Assembly: GCA_904063045.1 (NCBI GenBank)
Contig: CAJFCJ010000002.1
Coordinates: 124,001 to 188,000 of the forward strand
DNA from: Dimorphilus gyrociliatus
Taxonomy: Eukaryota; Annelida; Polychaeta; Dinophilidae
DNA length: 64,000 nucleotides
Direction: 5' to 3'
Below, piece by piece: positions 34,601 to 47,000 of this stretch. A program made the translations under genes and the position numbers. Below the pieces are notes generated by a model. That model did not search any database, was not told the origin of the DNA, and was given only the letters and a program-made list of their open reading frames with translations. Position 1 is the first letter of the stretch. Every line of letters starts with the position of its first letter.

Positions 34601-37600
34601 ACTGCCGTCTGGTGGCTTTTTTTCTCTCTAAAATAAAAATAATCCACCAGATAGCGCCGATAGTGTGATAAAAAGAAGTTTTTAATACATAGTTTCAAGG
34701 ATATAGAACAGATATTTTCCAAGATTAAACAAATTAATAGGAAAAAGAAAGTATAACAAACTACGTCTTTGTATTGGCCGATAAATTTAAACAGTATATT
34801 CTATGTATACAATATATATTGTATATATAGTATATGCTAAATAACGTTTATGAACCCATAGATAACGACAAGCTTGGTGATACGCTTAGGACAAGAATTA
34901 AAATTTTAAAATTTTTTTCTTTTTTTGATATTTCAAAGCGCGCGTAAATTTATTATTCCAATTAACATATTTTGAAAAATTTTTGTTTCTTTTTGTTTTT
35001 TAAAAAAAAAAAAAAATAATATTTTTATAAAGTAAAATTAATAATTTTTTGTATCAAAATTTTTGTTTTGTTTGTTTTAATTTCTCATTTAAAGAGAAGA
35101 TTTTTCCTTTTCTTTAAAAATTTGCAGTAAAGTTTTTTCCTTAACATTTTTTTGTTTTATTTTAAGTTTTTTTTTTTTTCCTTTAAAAAAAACTTTTCAC
35201 TTTTCACAAAATGCTAGTCGAATTAGACTGAAATAAATTACCAATTTTTAATTATATTAACAATTAATAGCATCTTCAATAACTAACACTTTATAGAGGA
35301 AATGTTAGTGTTTGAACTCAATATATACAGTAAATAAGATAATATATATATATATATATGTATATTGTTTTTTTTTCTAGCTATTTGATAATTTCTATAT
35401 ATATTGTTTATATACAATGAAAATAAAAGTAATTCTATATGTATATACTGAGTTCATAATACGAATTTCCTATTTATAAAAATCGTATAAATTTTCCATC
35501 TTTGAATTGATTAATCAGCAAAAATCTATATCCTTTTTACAGAACCAAATTTGATATAACGCAAGGAGTGAATTGCTTCGATTATTATCAAAAAATGAAT
35601 GTAATAGGTACTATAGATATTGGATTTTTTATTTTTGTTTTGAATGGGCCTAATTTTAATTTTTACAATCAGCTACTGCTAATGTTAACAATCACGTTTG
35701 TCTTTGGAATCCGTATGTGGTGTCAAAACCAACAGGAGTTTTGCGTGGTCATATGGCACCAGTTATTCAAGTTTCTTTCAGTCGAAATCGTGGTCAATTA
35801 GTCAGCTTATCCAAAGATAAAGTTTTAAGAATTTGGGATGTTCAGCTACAGGTATGCGTTCAAAGAGTGGCTGGCATGTTTCCCAAGGGACCAGAAGTGG
35901 GATCTCAATTGCTCGTCCACGAAACATACGACAGATTCTTTATAACTTTTAACTCTATTATAACTGTTTTGGAAATGAAAAAAGATGTCAAAGATCGCGT
36001 AGTTACTCATAATAAGCCTGTTATAGCTGGCAGACTACTTCCACTCCTCTCTCAAGTAGTTACGGCCGCTAACGATGGCTCAATTACGTTTTGGCAACTG
36101 GACAGTGGCCAAAAATTAAAAGAGTTGTCTGTCGGCTGTGAAATTACTCATCTTACGGTCGATCAAACTGGCTCGAGAATTTACGCAGCTGGAACAGATG
36201 GAATTATTAGGATTATGGACGTAAATGGATACGTTCACCACTTATTGGATTGCAATACCGAAAATTCATCACCAGATATTGGGAATATTCTAGTTCTAAA
36301 GCGCGCCATTCTTGCTGTAGGATGGGCAAAGCATCTAACAGTATTTCGTAATCATTCCATGCGTCAGCCAAGGGTAGAACCGGAAGAATGGAAAGGAGGT
36401 CAGCATCATTCTGACGATATTCTAGCCCTAGACTTTCTACCGCCTTCAACATTGGCGACTGCTTCATACGACGGAGAAATTGTAATTTGGAATAATAATT
36501 CTGAACTACCCTCAAAGAGATTAAATCAAAGAACTAGACCTGTTACTAGGTCCAATCAGAGACCGATTGATAAGGAAGAGGAGGAAGATATTCAAGCCAG
36601 TTTTGCCGTTTCCGAGCTAAAATTCCTCCGTTCGAGACCAATTTCCCAAGGAAATTTAATATCCTGTGGTGCTAATGGCTGGGTTCGGTTTTGGAGTTCA
36701 GCGTCAGCTTCTCTATTCGCTGAATTTCAGGCTCATCCGAACGCGGCTAGTATAACAATGACTGTAGATGAACCAAAAAACGAATTGTTAATTACCGGTG
36801 ATGTAGAGGGAGCAGTTAAAGTTTGGAGAATAGGAGATTATGCAAAAGAAGGACCAGTTGAAGAACCTCCCTTCCTTCAGTCTCAATACACAGCTCATAT
36901 CGACTCGATCTGCTCTATTGATATAATGGAGAGATCAGGAAGAACTTTGATCGTCGTAGCAAGTTCAGATTGCTCCGTATCAGTTCACGACGTAGATGCT
37001 CACAAAGTAGGCGTTTTTGGCCAAGAACAACATTGGAAAGTTGAATTACCAAAGAAAGATGAAGACGACGAAGATGACAAACTCGATAGATCAAACGTTC
37101 AGGTAAATTATGCACCATTATCAAAGTTTGCATTTAGCTTTTTTACAACACGATTTTGATCACCAAAAAATCTTTTTTTTTAAATTCAAATATCTTTTTA
37201 AATAATAATTTTTAATTGAATAATCAATTAAAAATAGTTCAAGTGTTAGTGATAAATCTAAGAAGAGTGTGTTTTTTTTATGCATGTAAAAAAATTAACA
37301 GTCGGCACAAAGTGACGCTCGAAGCACTGGTGATGACTCACAAATTGAACAGGTGATGAGAAAGACATTATATAGTGTATCTATTATTTTATCCTTCTAA
37401 TTTATATTTAGTTTTGCATGACAAAAACTTTGGGTGTTTTTTTTTTGGTTTTATTATTTACTTATCAATTAACTTTCTCTATATATTATACTGTATACTA
37501 TTATATGTATAAACATGTGGTTTATTCAGTTTACATGTTTCCTCTTAATTCTCCTAGTTCTCCAGATATTCCATACTTTTTTTTCTTTTAAAAAAAAACT

Positions 37601-38959
37601 ATGCCAAGGAGAAATGCTATAAAAAGAAAAAAATCTAAAACATCTTTTTTTCATAGTTTCTACAAAAAAGCTATTTTTAGTCGGCGGTCACGTGACGTCC
37701 TTATAGTCCTGTTGACTGATTTTATTTTTTCAAGTTCTTCAAATATAGTTACAAAGTGATATATATATATATTTAAAGTTAAAAAACAGGCAAAGATGAC
37801 GGTCACTTAGTTTTGACCAACGACAAAAATTGAGATTAGGCGTATCTATTTAGTGCAATCGGCGACGATATAGGCCTTTTGTTTCTTGTATATCGTTGCC
37901 GGGTGATGCTATTAGAATTAAAAAGCGTCTAATGTTAATTTAAGCGTTGTGTATGGTAAAATTTTTTTCTTTTGGAAACTTAATATTAAAATGACGCTGC
38001 TTCTCTTCCTGCTATTTAAAAAAAAGAAAAACAATACATAAACAGTCATTTAAGCATATTGTTTTTTCCCATAATTTAGATCATGGACAACACTTTAAAA
38101 TACACTTTAGAAGATGATAACTGGCAACCCGATGAGCTAGCAACAACAAAACCAGCAGAATATAGAGTTAATACATGGGAGAGAACGTATTTGGGTAAGG
38201 ACTATCAAGAGCTTCGTGTCCAAAAACGAGAGCGAAAGCAACCAAAAATAATACAAGACCTTCCGTACTTACATTCAGACCGTATGAATGCCCCGCCCTA
38301 CGGTCCTTACTACTCTTTGGAAACTAGGGAATTAGAACAAGTAGATCAGTCGTTAAAGAAGTCGGATTTTATAATCAATCAGAATAAATACTTTGGCACT
38401 AGACCTGATAGTTCAAACGAAGGCGGAAAGCTGTTATCTTCACCTTCACTTGCTCATAGTACGTTTAATTCCGTAGTAATACAATTTTCTATAAATATTG
38501 GTTTATACGCATTTAGGGTGTATAATTTCAAAAGAAAAAAAATTTATAGGCTTAAATTATCCATTGTTTAAATGAAAATTGATATAATTGCTATTTATTT
38601 ACATATCTCTTCTTAAAGGACTAAAAGCGGCGTACGATGAGAAAACGTTATTTCCTAAATATATACTTGATCACGAAACAAGAATGAAAAATTCACACGG
38701 AACCATTCAATCGGTAAGTTGAAATGATACGATCGTTCTACATCTTTAATAAATTGTTATAGTTATTTTTAACATGGTTGTGCAATGTAATTTATTTTAG
38801 AATCATAAGGGATCCCTAATAAAAGGCTTATCAAAAGGCCTGCAAACTAAACGTACTGCCCCAGCTAAGCCGAAGAAATTAAAGCCAATCGAAGCCGGAA
38901 ATAGATCTAGGGCGACATCTCTGAGTCTCGCTTCTGAATCTGCATCAAACTTTACTTAA
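31619..38959 (+). CDS. EF-hand and WD40 protein, WDR64/WDR49/WDY group
   Basis: Large repeat protein, 1,111 aa. Coding exons: 31619-31680, 31755-31848, 31922-32456, 32568-32655, 32862-32941, 33143-33184, 33840-34038, 34156-34212, 35543-35607, 35673-37102, 37302-37352, 38080-38458, 38619-38713, 38801-38959; phases agree at each join. Residues about 30-115 form an EF-hand pair-like unit (HDNKLSLTKHDFCEAL, then EIDVLGEGTVDWDKL). WD40 repeats follow over residues 150-890, with good blades NVNNHVCLWNPYV, LVSLSKDKVLRIWDVQ, VTAANDGSITFWQ and LATASYDGEIVIWNN. The tail has a conserved basic block (WERTYLGKDYQELRVQKRER). EF-hand plus two propellers is the layout of WDR64, WDR49 and the Drosophila Y-linked WDY; these are linked to cilia and testis in other animals. 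Assignment among those paralogues is not resolved. AATAAA at 39107 is the likely poly(A) signal. Confidence 0.85.
34213..35542 (+). other. 1.33-kb intron of the WDR64-like gene
   Basis: The longest intron of this gene. It is poly(T)- and poly(A)-rich around 34900-35200. It carries two opposed CTCF-like sites at 34602-34616 and 34644-34658, the palindrome ACAATATATATTGT near 34809, and an inverted-repeat unit at 35313-35456. No coding signal is present. Confidence 0.55.
35313..35456. repeat. 144-bp unit with 16-bp terminal inverted repeats
   Basis: TGAACTCAATATATAC at 35313-35328 pairs with the complement of 35441-35456 at 15 of 16 positions. The interior is a TA tract plus poly(T). It could be a small MITE-like remnant or a stem-forming repeat; no target-site duplication was established. 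Confidence 0.5.
37353..38079 (+). other. 0.73-kb intron of the WDR64-like gene with a CLEAR-type box
   Basis: It has a CpG-rich stretch at 37680-37960, unlike the AT-rich remainder. GTCACGTGAC at 37687-37696 is an exact match to the bHLH-Zip (MITF/TFE) CLEAR palindrome and is followed directly by GTCC. GCGTCTAAT occurs near 37925. It may be an intragenic enhancer or internal promoter. Confidence 0.4.
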
Positions 38960-41097
38960 TGAACTTGATATTATTTCAGTAGTTCACTTTGTTAATAATA
39001 TTATCATATTATCATATTATATTATCACTGTTCCTTTATTATCATTATTATTATTATTATCGGACAAAGTTCACTACTTTGTTATTATGTAATCTTATCC
39101 TGCAAAAATAAACCAATTACTTTCGGTAAAAAGTCCAGTTCTTTGAATTTAAAAAAAAGAAAAAAAAAGGAGGAAAAAGAGAAAATGCATCTTCTCTAAA
39201 TTTTTATTCGGCTACCAGTTGAATAAAATTATTATAAACAAGAGGAAAATTTTACTATCCTACGCCTTGTTTACAAAATCATCTTCACCTTTGATCGGTT
39301 TTTATATTAAATGAAAAAAAAGAGTGTCCAATAATTGAACTTTCATCTGTCGAAACAAAGAACCTTATTGAACTCTTGACTCTTCCTTAATCGAGTTCGT
39401 AAACTTGTTTATTTGCTCTATAGTCAAAAAAGGTTTTACTTTTTATTTTTATCTCCTTTTCAACATCCTTTATTAATCCATCCTATCTTTGAGCTTGTTT
39501 ACGCATTCGAGGAAGTTAGGCCTAAGATAAAAGTTAGGCTCAAATTCCAAAATGGTGTTGTTTGTTTTTAAGCCAATTTTTGCACAATCCCGTTTCGGAT
39601 AGATTTATTTATTTAAAGATTACATAAGCGTACCAAAATAGCATATTCAACAACCTCGAAATATCGATATCTTTATCTCTTTTGATGCTGTTTTTTTATT
39701 ATTATTATAACAAAAGGTATAAGGATCTAGGTGTAATTTCCTGCGCACTTACGTAATATAATTCCCATCACTCGTGTTTTTCAATTGTTCAACTTATCAA
39801 ATGTGCGGTGAATATTTATCGGATAAGTATTGTTATGTAACCTATTACGTTGGTTAGATTAGGTATGTTTTTTGCTAGAATTTGTCCTTGATCTTTGCTA
39901 AAATTACTCAGCAATAGAAAAATTTGAACAAAGATTTTTTTTCTCTATTTTTCAGATTTCATTAATCCTATAAATTCTTTATTTTTTCTTATCTTACTTT
40001 GTTCTCTTTATTATCAAATTTTGTCAAAAGATCCTTCGATTTTTCTATAATCAAGATTTTTGCACAAAGATAAAAGAAAATATGTAATAAGATGACCAAA
40101 GATGACCAAGTGCAATTAGAAACTATTTATGAACTATAACTGAATTTTATTCAAATAAATACATTAAATGGGTTAAATAGCAGATAAAAACAAAATATAA
40201 TATCAACTATACATATTTAACCCAAATTCAATTTTAAATCAATATAATTTAATTTATGAACAATCATCCTTAAGCAAATACCGTTTGATATCAATCGATT
40301 ATAGCCTAGAAAGAGTCCCAAGTTCACTGATGTTATGAAACTGAGAGAAAAAAATTACTTTTTTTTATATAATATCAATAAATTATTACATTCGTATTGG
40401 CTAATACTTACTACCCTAACCCGGTCACGACCCGAGAGAGCTCGAACTTTGATTAGAATTGAAATCTTATCTAAGGCTCTAATGAAATCTAAACGAGATA
40501 ACAGATGAATTGTTAAATTTCAAATTTGTCCATAATTTAGGTTTGCAATCCCAATTAGATATGTTGATTAATTGGATATCAACATAGAATACAGTGCTTT
40601 AAACCGTACTCACCCAAGACTTAAAATATCCAACATTTGAAAACTACGTGAAAATCATTTAAAAGAACAAACAATTTTGCTAAAAGAACTTACTGTACTT
40701 AATAATTTATAAAAAAAATTAACCTAAGATCCTGCTTACTAAATCTCTTCGGTGACCTTTATACTCGTTATTAATCTTTGGCTGACAAACAGGCTTAGTA
40801 AGACTTTATTCTTCTAAACAACTATAATTTTAAAAAAGTGGTTATTGCACAAGGAGTTCGATATGTTCTAGAGAGGACGTTCGTCGACCTTTAAAACTTA
40901 CAAAAAAAACTTGATAAGGTAATAATCTTCGTTCTAATGAGGCACGCTGATTATAATACTTGGTTAAAATATTACGAAAAAAAGATTATGGAGATTATAT
41001 GAAAGTTTGGACTTTAACCTTTAATCTAAAACATTGCTATATAAACTCAGCATTAGAAATACGACTTCAGCTCACAGCGATATTCCAAAGCCGAAGG
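38960..41097. promoter_or_regulatory. 2.1-kb upstream region of the lipid-transfer protein
   Basis: AT-rich region after the WDR64-like gene. It holds that gene's 3' end (a TTA/ATT trinucleotide run at 39044-39060 and AATAAA at 39107), and then about 1.9 kb with no open frame. It likely includes the control region of a strongly expressed gene. No repeat family was recognised. Confidence 0.45.
41038..41046 (+). promoter_or_regulatory. TATA box of the lipid-transfer protein gene
   Basis: TATATAAAC lies 52 nt before the ATG. A start of transcription about 30 nt downstream would leave a 5' UTR of some 25-30 nt. It is the only well-placed TATA box I found near a start codon in the window, and it fits a high-output gene. 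Confidence 0.65.
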
Positions 41098-44000
41098 ATG
41101 GGGTTTAGTAGCCCTGTAATATTTGCCATACTTTTGGCAGCTGCATCGGCCGGTTAGTATCCTTTTATCATTTTTATATAATATATATAAATATATATAT
41201 ATATATATTTAATATTTTGAACAAGAAAGCATATTTTTTGCACAATGGGATACCTCTTAAAATCATTTGGAAAATACTCTCTAGGATATTACTATTAACT
41301 TACATTATTCTCCTTTCTTCTTTAGCATTTCCTATATATTTACAAAGCACTTTATGGATTAAAAGAATTATTTATATATCAGAATTTTATGTATCGTATA
41401 TATATATAGGCAATTTCGTTTTAAAATTGGATTTAACTATATTCTCAACTTACTACACAAAAATTCGTTTTATTCATTTTATATTAGAAAAGATAACTAA
41501 AGAATATTTTCTTAGAGACAAACATCTTTCTAAAACTTTTGTCTTGTTTCTTAATTTAAAACACTAAACGATAAAATTCTTTCTCCCGTCGTTATGGAAT
41601 ATTTAATTACTTCTTTACAAAGTTTTTCAAGTTTTTACGCATATCTTACTTTCTCATTTTACCCTTACAGTTCCTTTAAACTTTGACACAACTTCACAAT
41701 GTGGTACTCAAACGTGCCCTGGTAAGTATTCAATTTTTTTATTGATCTTTTATCTAGGAGAATGATGAATTGAAAGGAAAAAATGTCTTCCTCTTTATGT
41801 AACAAATAATTTGAACGAGGAAAACAAGGCTACATAAGCACATGTTTGTGCACTTATCATATGATCAGCTGTTTTAGATATCCGTTATCGGTTTATGATA
41901 AAATAGCCTTCTTAAGGCCTAAGTTCTTAACAATTTTGGTAGATTGCCAAAACAGATTGTTTGTCGTCCAGAGACGGACTTTGATAATCGGTTAGGTGCG
42001 CACGCGCATCTTTCTCGAGGGAAGCGCCATCTATCTTGACTAGATAAGACAAGAAAAGAGGTTAATGATATTAATTATGTTACAGAACAAACTAAATTGG
42101 GTTACAAGCCCGGAACCGTCTATGAATATGAATACAAGTCCCTCGTCACAACAACGATGCGCGACGTCCCAACTGACAGATCGGAAATGAAAATGGAAGC
42201 CAGAGTCCTTCTAGAGGCCTTGAGCAACTGTGAATTCGGTTTACGTATGGAGAATGTCAAATTGTTTGATGTTCACCCACGTACCCAACAAACTTTGCAA
42301 GCCTCCCAGGAGAGAGAATTCACTCGTTCTATGCAACAAAATGCAATTCGATTCTCCATGATCAATGGCGTCGTCGAAAGCGTTTGCCCATCTCCCAAAG
42401 ATGACAAGCGTATAATCAACGCTAAGAGGGCTATCATTTCTGCATTCCAGAATACTCAGGCAGATCTCAAGGAAAATCACCAAGGCTTGGAAGTACGTTT
42501 TTACCATTTATCTTGTTAAATATCCGCTAATCTTTTCTCTCTTTCTAATTAGCGATCCATTCATGGTGAATGCCCAGTAACTTACACCGTTTCTAACGGA
42601 TGGACTGAGAGCACCATCAGAAAGGTCAAAGACATTCCTAGATGCACACACCGTTATGCATTTAACACTCCAATCCAAGCTATTCCATTCAAAACTGAAA
42701 GGCAAAGCGTCCCAATAATCGATTCCAAAGCAGAATGCCAACAAAAATACAACTCCAAAGGCTATCTTCGCGAATCTATCTGCATTGAAACTCACGTCAA
42801 CAAGCCTTTTGATTCTTACGGCCAGGGCATGGAAACGAAGATTGAACAAAATCTTAAATATGTCACTGAAACAAGAAACTCAAGAGGAATCAGAAGATAC
42901 GATGATTCAAACATCAAGACATCTTTGTTGTTCGACCACATGATGGAAGAAGAAGAAATTTCCGAAACCGGAGATGCTGAAAAAATTCTCAAGCAATTGT
43001 GCAGCAATGAAGAAATTACTAAGGAAACTCCAATTCTGTTCTCTGAATTGATCCGCTCTCTTCGTAAATTGAACGCTGAAAGCCTTTCTGAATTGTACAA
43101 CAGAAAGACCCTCCAATCTATGTGCCCAAGAGCCAAGAAATACATTAGAGATTCTATCCCTATGTTGTCAAGCCCTGCATCTATAAAGATGATCAATGAA
43201 TTGATCAACAGCAAAGACTTGTCTGGCTCACAAGCTGATACTTGGATCACTTCCCTTACTTTCATCAACTCTCCATCCACTGCCACCATTGAACAAATTT
43301 ACCAATTGCTCAGCAGCGTTCCATACAGAAAATCATTGGCCCTTACCGCTGGTTCTGTCGTTGCCACTTACTGCAAGCAACATGGCAGCTGTGATAATAG
43401 TATCCCAGTTATGAATATCAGAGATTTCTTCTTGAAGAACATTGAAAACTGCCAAGCCAGAGACAAGGCTGATCATGATAGAATTGTTATGTCTCTTAAG
43501 GGTCTTGGAAACATGGGTTGTGGAGATTCAAACACCGTCGATGCATTGGTCAGATGCGCCAACACCGAATCTGCCGATATGGAAACCAGAGTTGAAGCTG
43601 TTAAGGCTTTCAGAAGAATGCCATGCAACAGAGAATACAGCGAAAAATTGAGCGAAATCGTTGCCAATGAACAATTTGATTCTGAATTGAGAATCAACGC
43701 CTACATTTCCACCATGAGATGCCCAACTGAACAATTATTCCGCAAAATCAACAACATGCTTCTTGAAGAGAAAATCAACCAAGTTTCCAGCTTTGTTTGG
43801 ACTCACTTGACCAACCTTAAAGAAACCAGTGATATCTTCAAATCCGATATCAGAAGAATCGTTGAAAACCAAGAATTAAAGAAAAATTTCGATATGGATA
43901 AGAGAAAGTTCTCCAGAAACATTGAAATTTCCAGATACCTTGAAATGTTGAATTTGGGTGCTAAAGCCGAATCCAACGTCATTTTCTCCACCCAATCTTT

Positions 44001-47000
44001 CGTTCCACGATCTGCTTCTCTTAACTTGACTGTTGATATGTTCGGTTCTTCCATCAACCTTTTGGAAGTTGGAGGAAGAGTTCAAGGAGTTGAAGATGTT
44101 CTTGAAAAATACCTCAGCAAGAGAAAGGAAATGCCCGCTGATGACAACAGCGTTATGAAATACCTTGATGGAAAATTCGGACAACAAAAAGAAAGAATGC
44201 AAGCCAGCGCTTTCGCTAGAGTCTTTGGAAACGAAATCTACTACACTGATGTCCATGACTGGAATTTCCCAAGTACCAACAGAGCTAGCTACATGGAAAT
44301 GTTCCAAAATATGGCTGATGGTTCATCCGCAATGGATTTCACAAAATCTGTTCAATTCCTTGATCTTGAAATGTCGATCCCAACTCACATGGGTTTGCCA
44401 TTGAAACTTAAATTGACCGCTTCCTCTACCATGAACTTGAAAGCTCAGGGCAAAGCTGATTTCAGAAGTCTCTTTATGGGACAACTCGACATCAATGGAC
44501 AACTTCGTCCATCTGCTGCTTTGGCCGTTCAAGCTGAAATCAGCGTCGATGCTATCTATGCTAAATCTGGATTGAAGACTATCAGCACTTTGCACACATC
44601 TACCGCTGCCGATGGAAGAATCATCTTCAACAAAGACAGCAAGGTCGATATGGAAATCAACGTACCAAAAGAAAAAATGGACGTCTTCAGCGTTGACAGA
44701 AAATTCTTCATGATCTGGAGAGAAGATACCGAAGTTGCAGAACCAGAAAACAGAATGGCTCGTTTTGAAAAATGCTTTGGACCAAGAAATGTCTTGGGCT
44801 TGGAACTTTGCGCCAATATGGGCAGCAGAACTTCCTCTCCTTTATCAGGACCACTCTCTCTTGGAGTTGCTCTTAAGAAGACTGATACTTACCAAAAGAT
44901 CAAGCTTTTCTTTGACATTAAGCCAACTATGCCAGAACCCCAAATGAAATTCATCTTTGATACCCCAGGCTCTTCTATCGACAGAAAAATTGTTTTGGAC
45001 CTTGTCACCAAGGGTAGAGAATTGAGCTTGAGAGGCTCTGCTCCATGGAAACAATCCAGAGCTCATTTGAGAGGAGACTTGAACTACCAACCACAAAGAA
45101 GCCAAGATCTTACTTTGGAAATTGAAGCCGAAGAAAAAACTTGGGCCTTGAAAGCAAGAAATGAATACAGAAAGGGAACTCACAATGCCGAAATCTCTAT
45201 CGTTAGACCAAACAGAGATGACATTAAATTCAGCGTTGAGGCTAACCTCGAGAATGAAATGTCTTTTGATATCAAGCACAAGAACTTGCTTCCACGTCAA
45301 GGAAAACTTCACGGAAGTGTTAGCTTTATGTCAAATGGAGCTTATAAACTACAAATGCGCAACTCTTATGGAGACAGAAAAGATATTGCCTACATGACCG
45401 TCAGACTACCAAACAAGAGAGACTCAACCAGCATCCTAAATGTTTTGTACAACCTCAACGGAAACAAAATGGTTTCATTCACTGGTAGATTGGAAGATTC
45501 TTCTTCCAGAGTTAAGACTGCTCTTGCACTTAAAATGGAAATGGAAAACCGTTTTGCTCCTAAAGCCAATTTCAACTTGAACACCAAATACGAAAAGGAT
45601 AGAAGAAGTCTTAACGTCGACATGAACGTAAATTACTTGAAGAACGAAAGATCCACTTTGGCTCTTAAATTGGAAAATAGAGGACAAGGATTGAATGATG
45701 ATATGATTGCTGAAATTGAAGTTAAACATACCCCACTTAACATTCATCGTGATTTTGAGTTGATCGCTAAAAAGACCCTCAAATCTCCAGCCAAATACAT
45801 GCTTAAATTGGTAAGCGAAAGCCAAGGAGATAACGAATTCGAAGTCCAGATTGAACATGAAAGAAGAATGAACAGACTTGAAGTCGCTACCTACGGCCAT
45901 GTTTCTGTCTACTCTAAGAAATACATTGTTTTGGAACATTCTTTGAAACCATCCGGTGAAAACAGATATAACAACAACCTTCTTGTCTCTGTTTGGGGCA
46001 ATGAATTTAGATTGGACGGACATGTCACCCTTGGAGAAGTAATCAGCTTCTCATCCACTCTTACCAATCCTTTTACCGAAAAAATGTACATCAAGGGAAA
46101 CACCAACAGAAATTTGATGAATTATCAAGGTGACATCGAAGCTAGCATGTGGGGAGTTAAAGTCTCTTCTGCAGCTGACTGGTCAATCAGAAGAACATCT
46201 GAAGGATTTAGAATTGAAACCAACTTGAGAAGCGCCAGCCCAGTTCACCAATCCAAAATGAGAGCAGTTGTGAACAAGGAAAGACAAACCTACGAAACTA
46301 AACTCTCAATGAACTTCAATCAACTTGAAGGTTCCGTTGAAACCAGATTCGTTGCTGATCCTCAAAGACCCCAACTTAAAATCAAGACCATGGTTGGAGG
46401 AGAAACCATTGAATTGAGAACCTCCGCTAAAGTTGGCAAATACAACTATAATGCTAAAGCTGTTCTTGAATCATCTTTGATGGAAAAAATGGAACTTAAC
46501 ATGAACTACGAATATACTAGAAACATGTACAAGGTCGAAGCCGATTATGCTTGGAAACAACATGTTCTTGGAATGAACTACGTCATCGAAAAATTGAATG
46601 GATGGCAATCCGCAAAGGCTGAATTTGAAATCACCACTCCATACCGTATTCGCAGTATAAAGGAAAGCATGATGTACAATTTCAGAAATAACGGTGAATA
46701 CATCGTTAAAGCTATTGGATCTATCAACAACAAAAAAATCACCCTCGTTTCCGAAGGAAAAGTTGACTTAAGCCAAGCTATTATCCGCACTGAAAACAGT
46801 TTGGATACTCCATTCTGGCCCAAATTGACCCTTGACTTTAAACTTGAAAGCACTGAAAGAGTCTTCAACACCTTCATGAAAATAAAATCTGATTCTGAAA
46901 ATGTCTTTACCATTTTGAACAAAATCGATATCAATGGCGTTCAACCATCCATCACCTTTAAGACAACTTGGGGCACCAACGGATTTATCGATACTACCTT

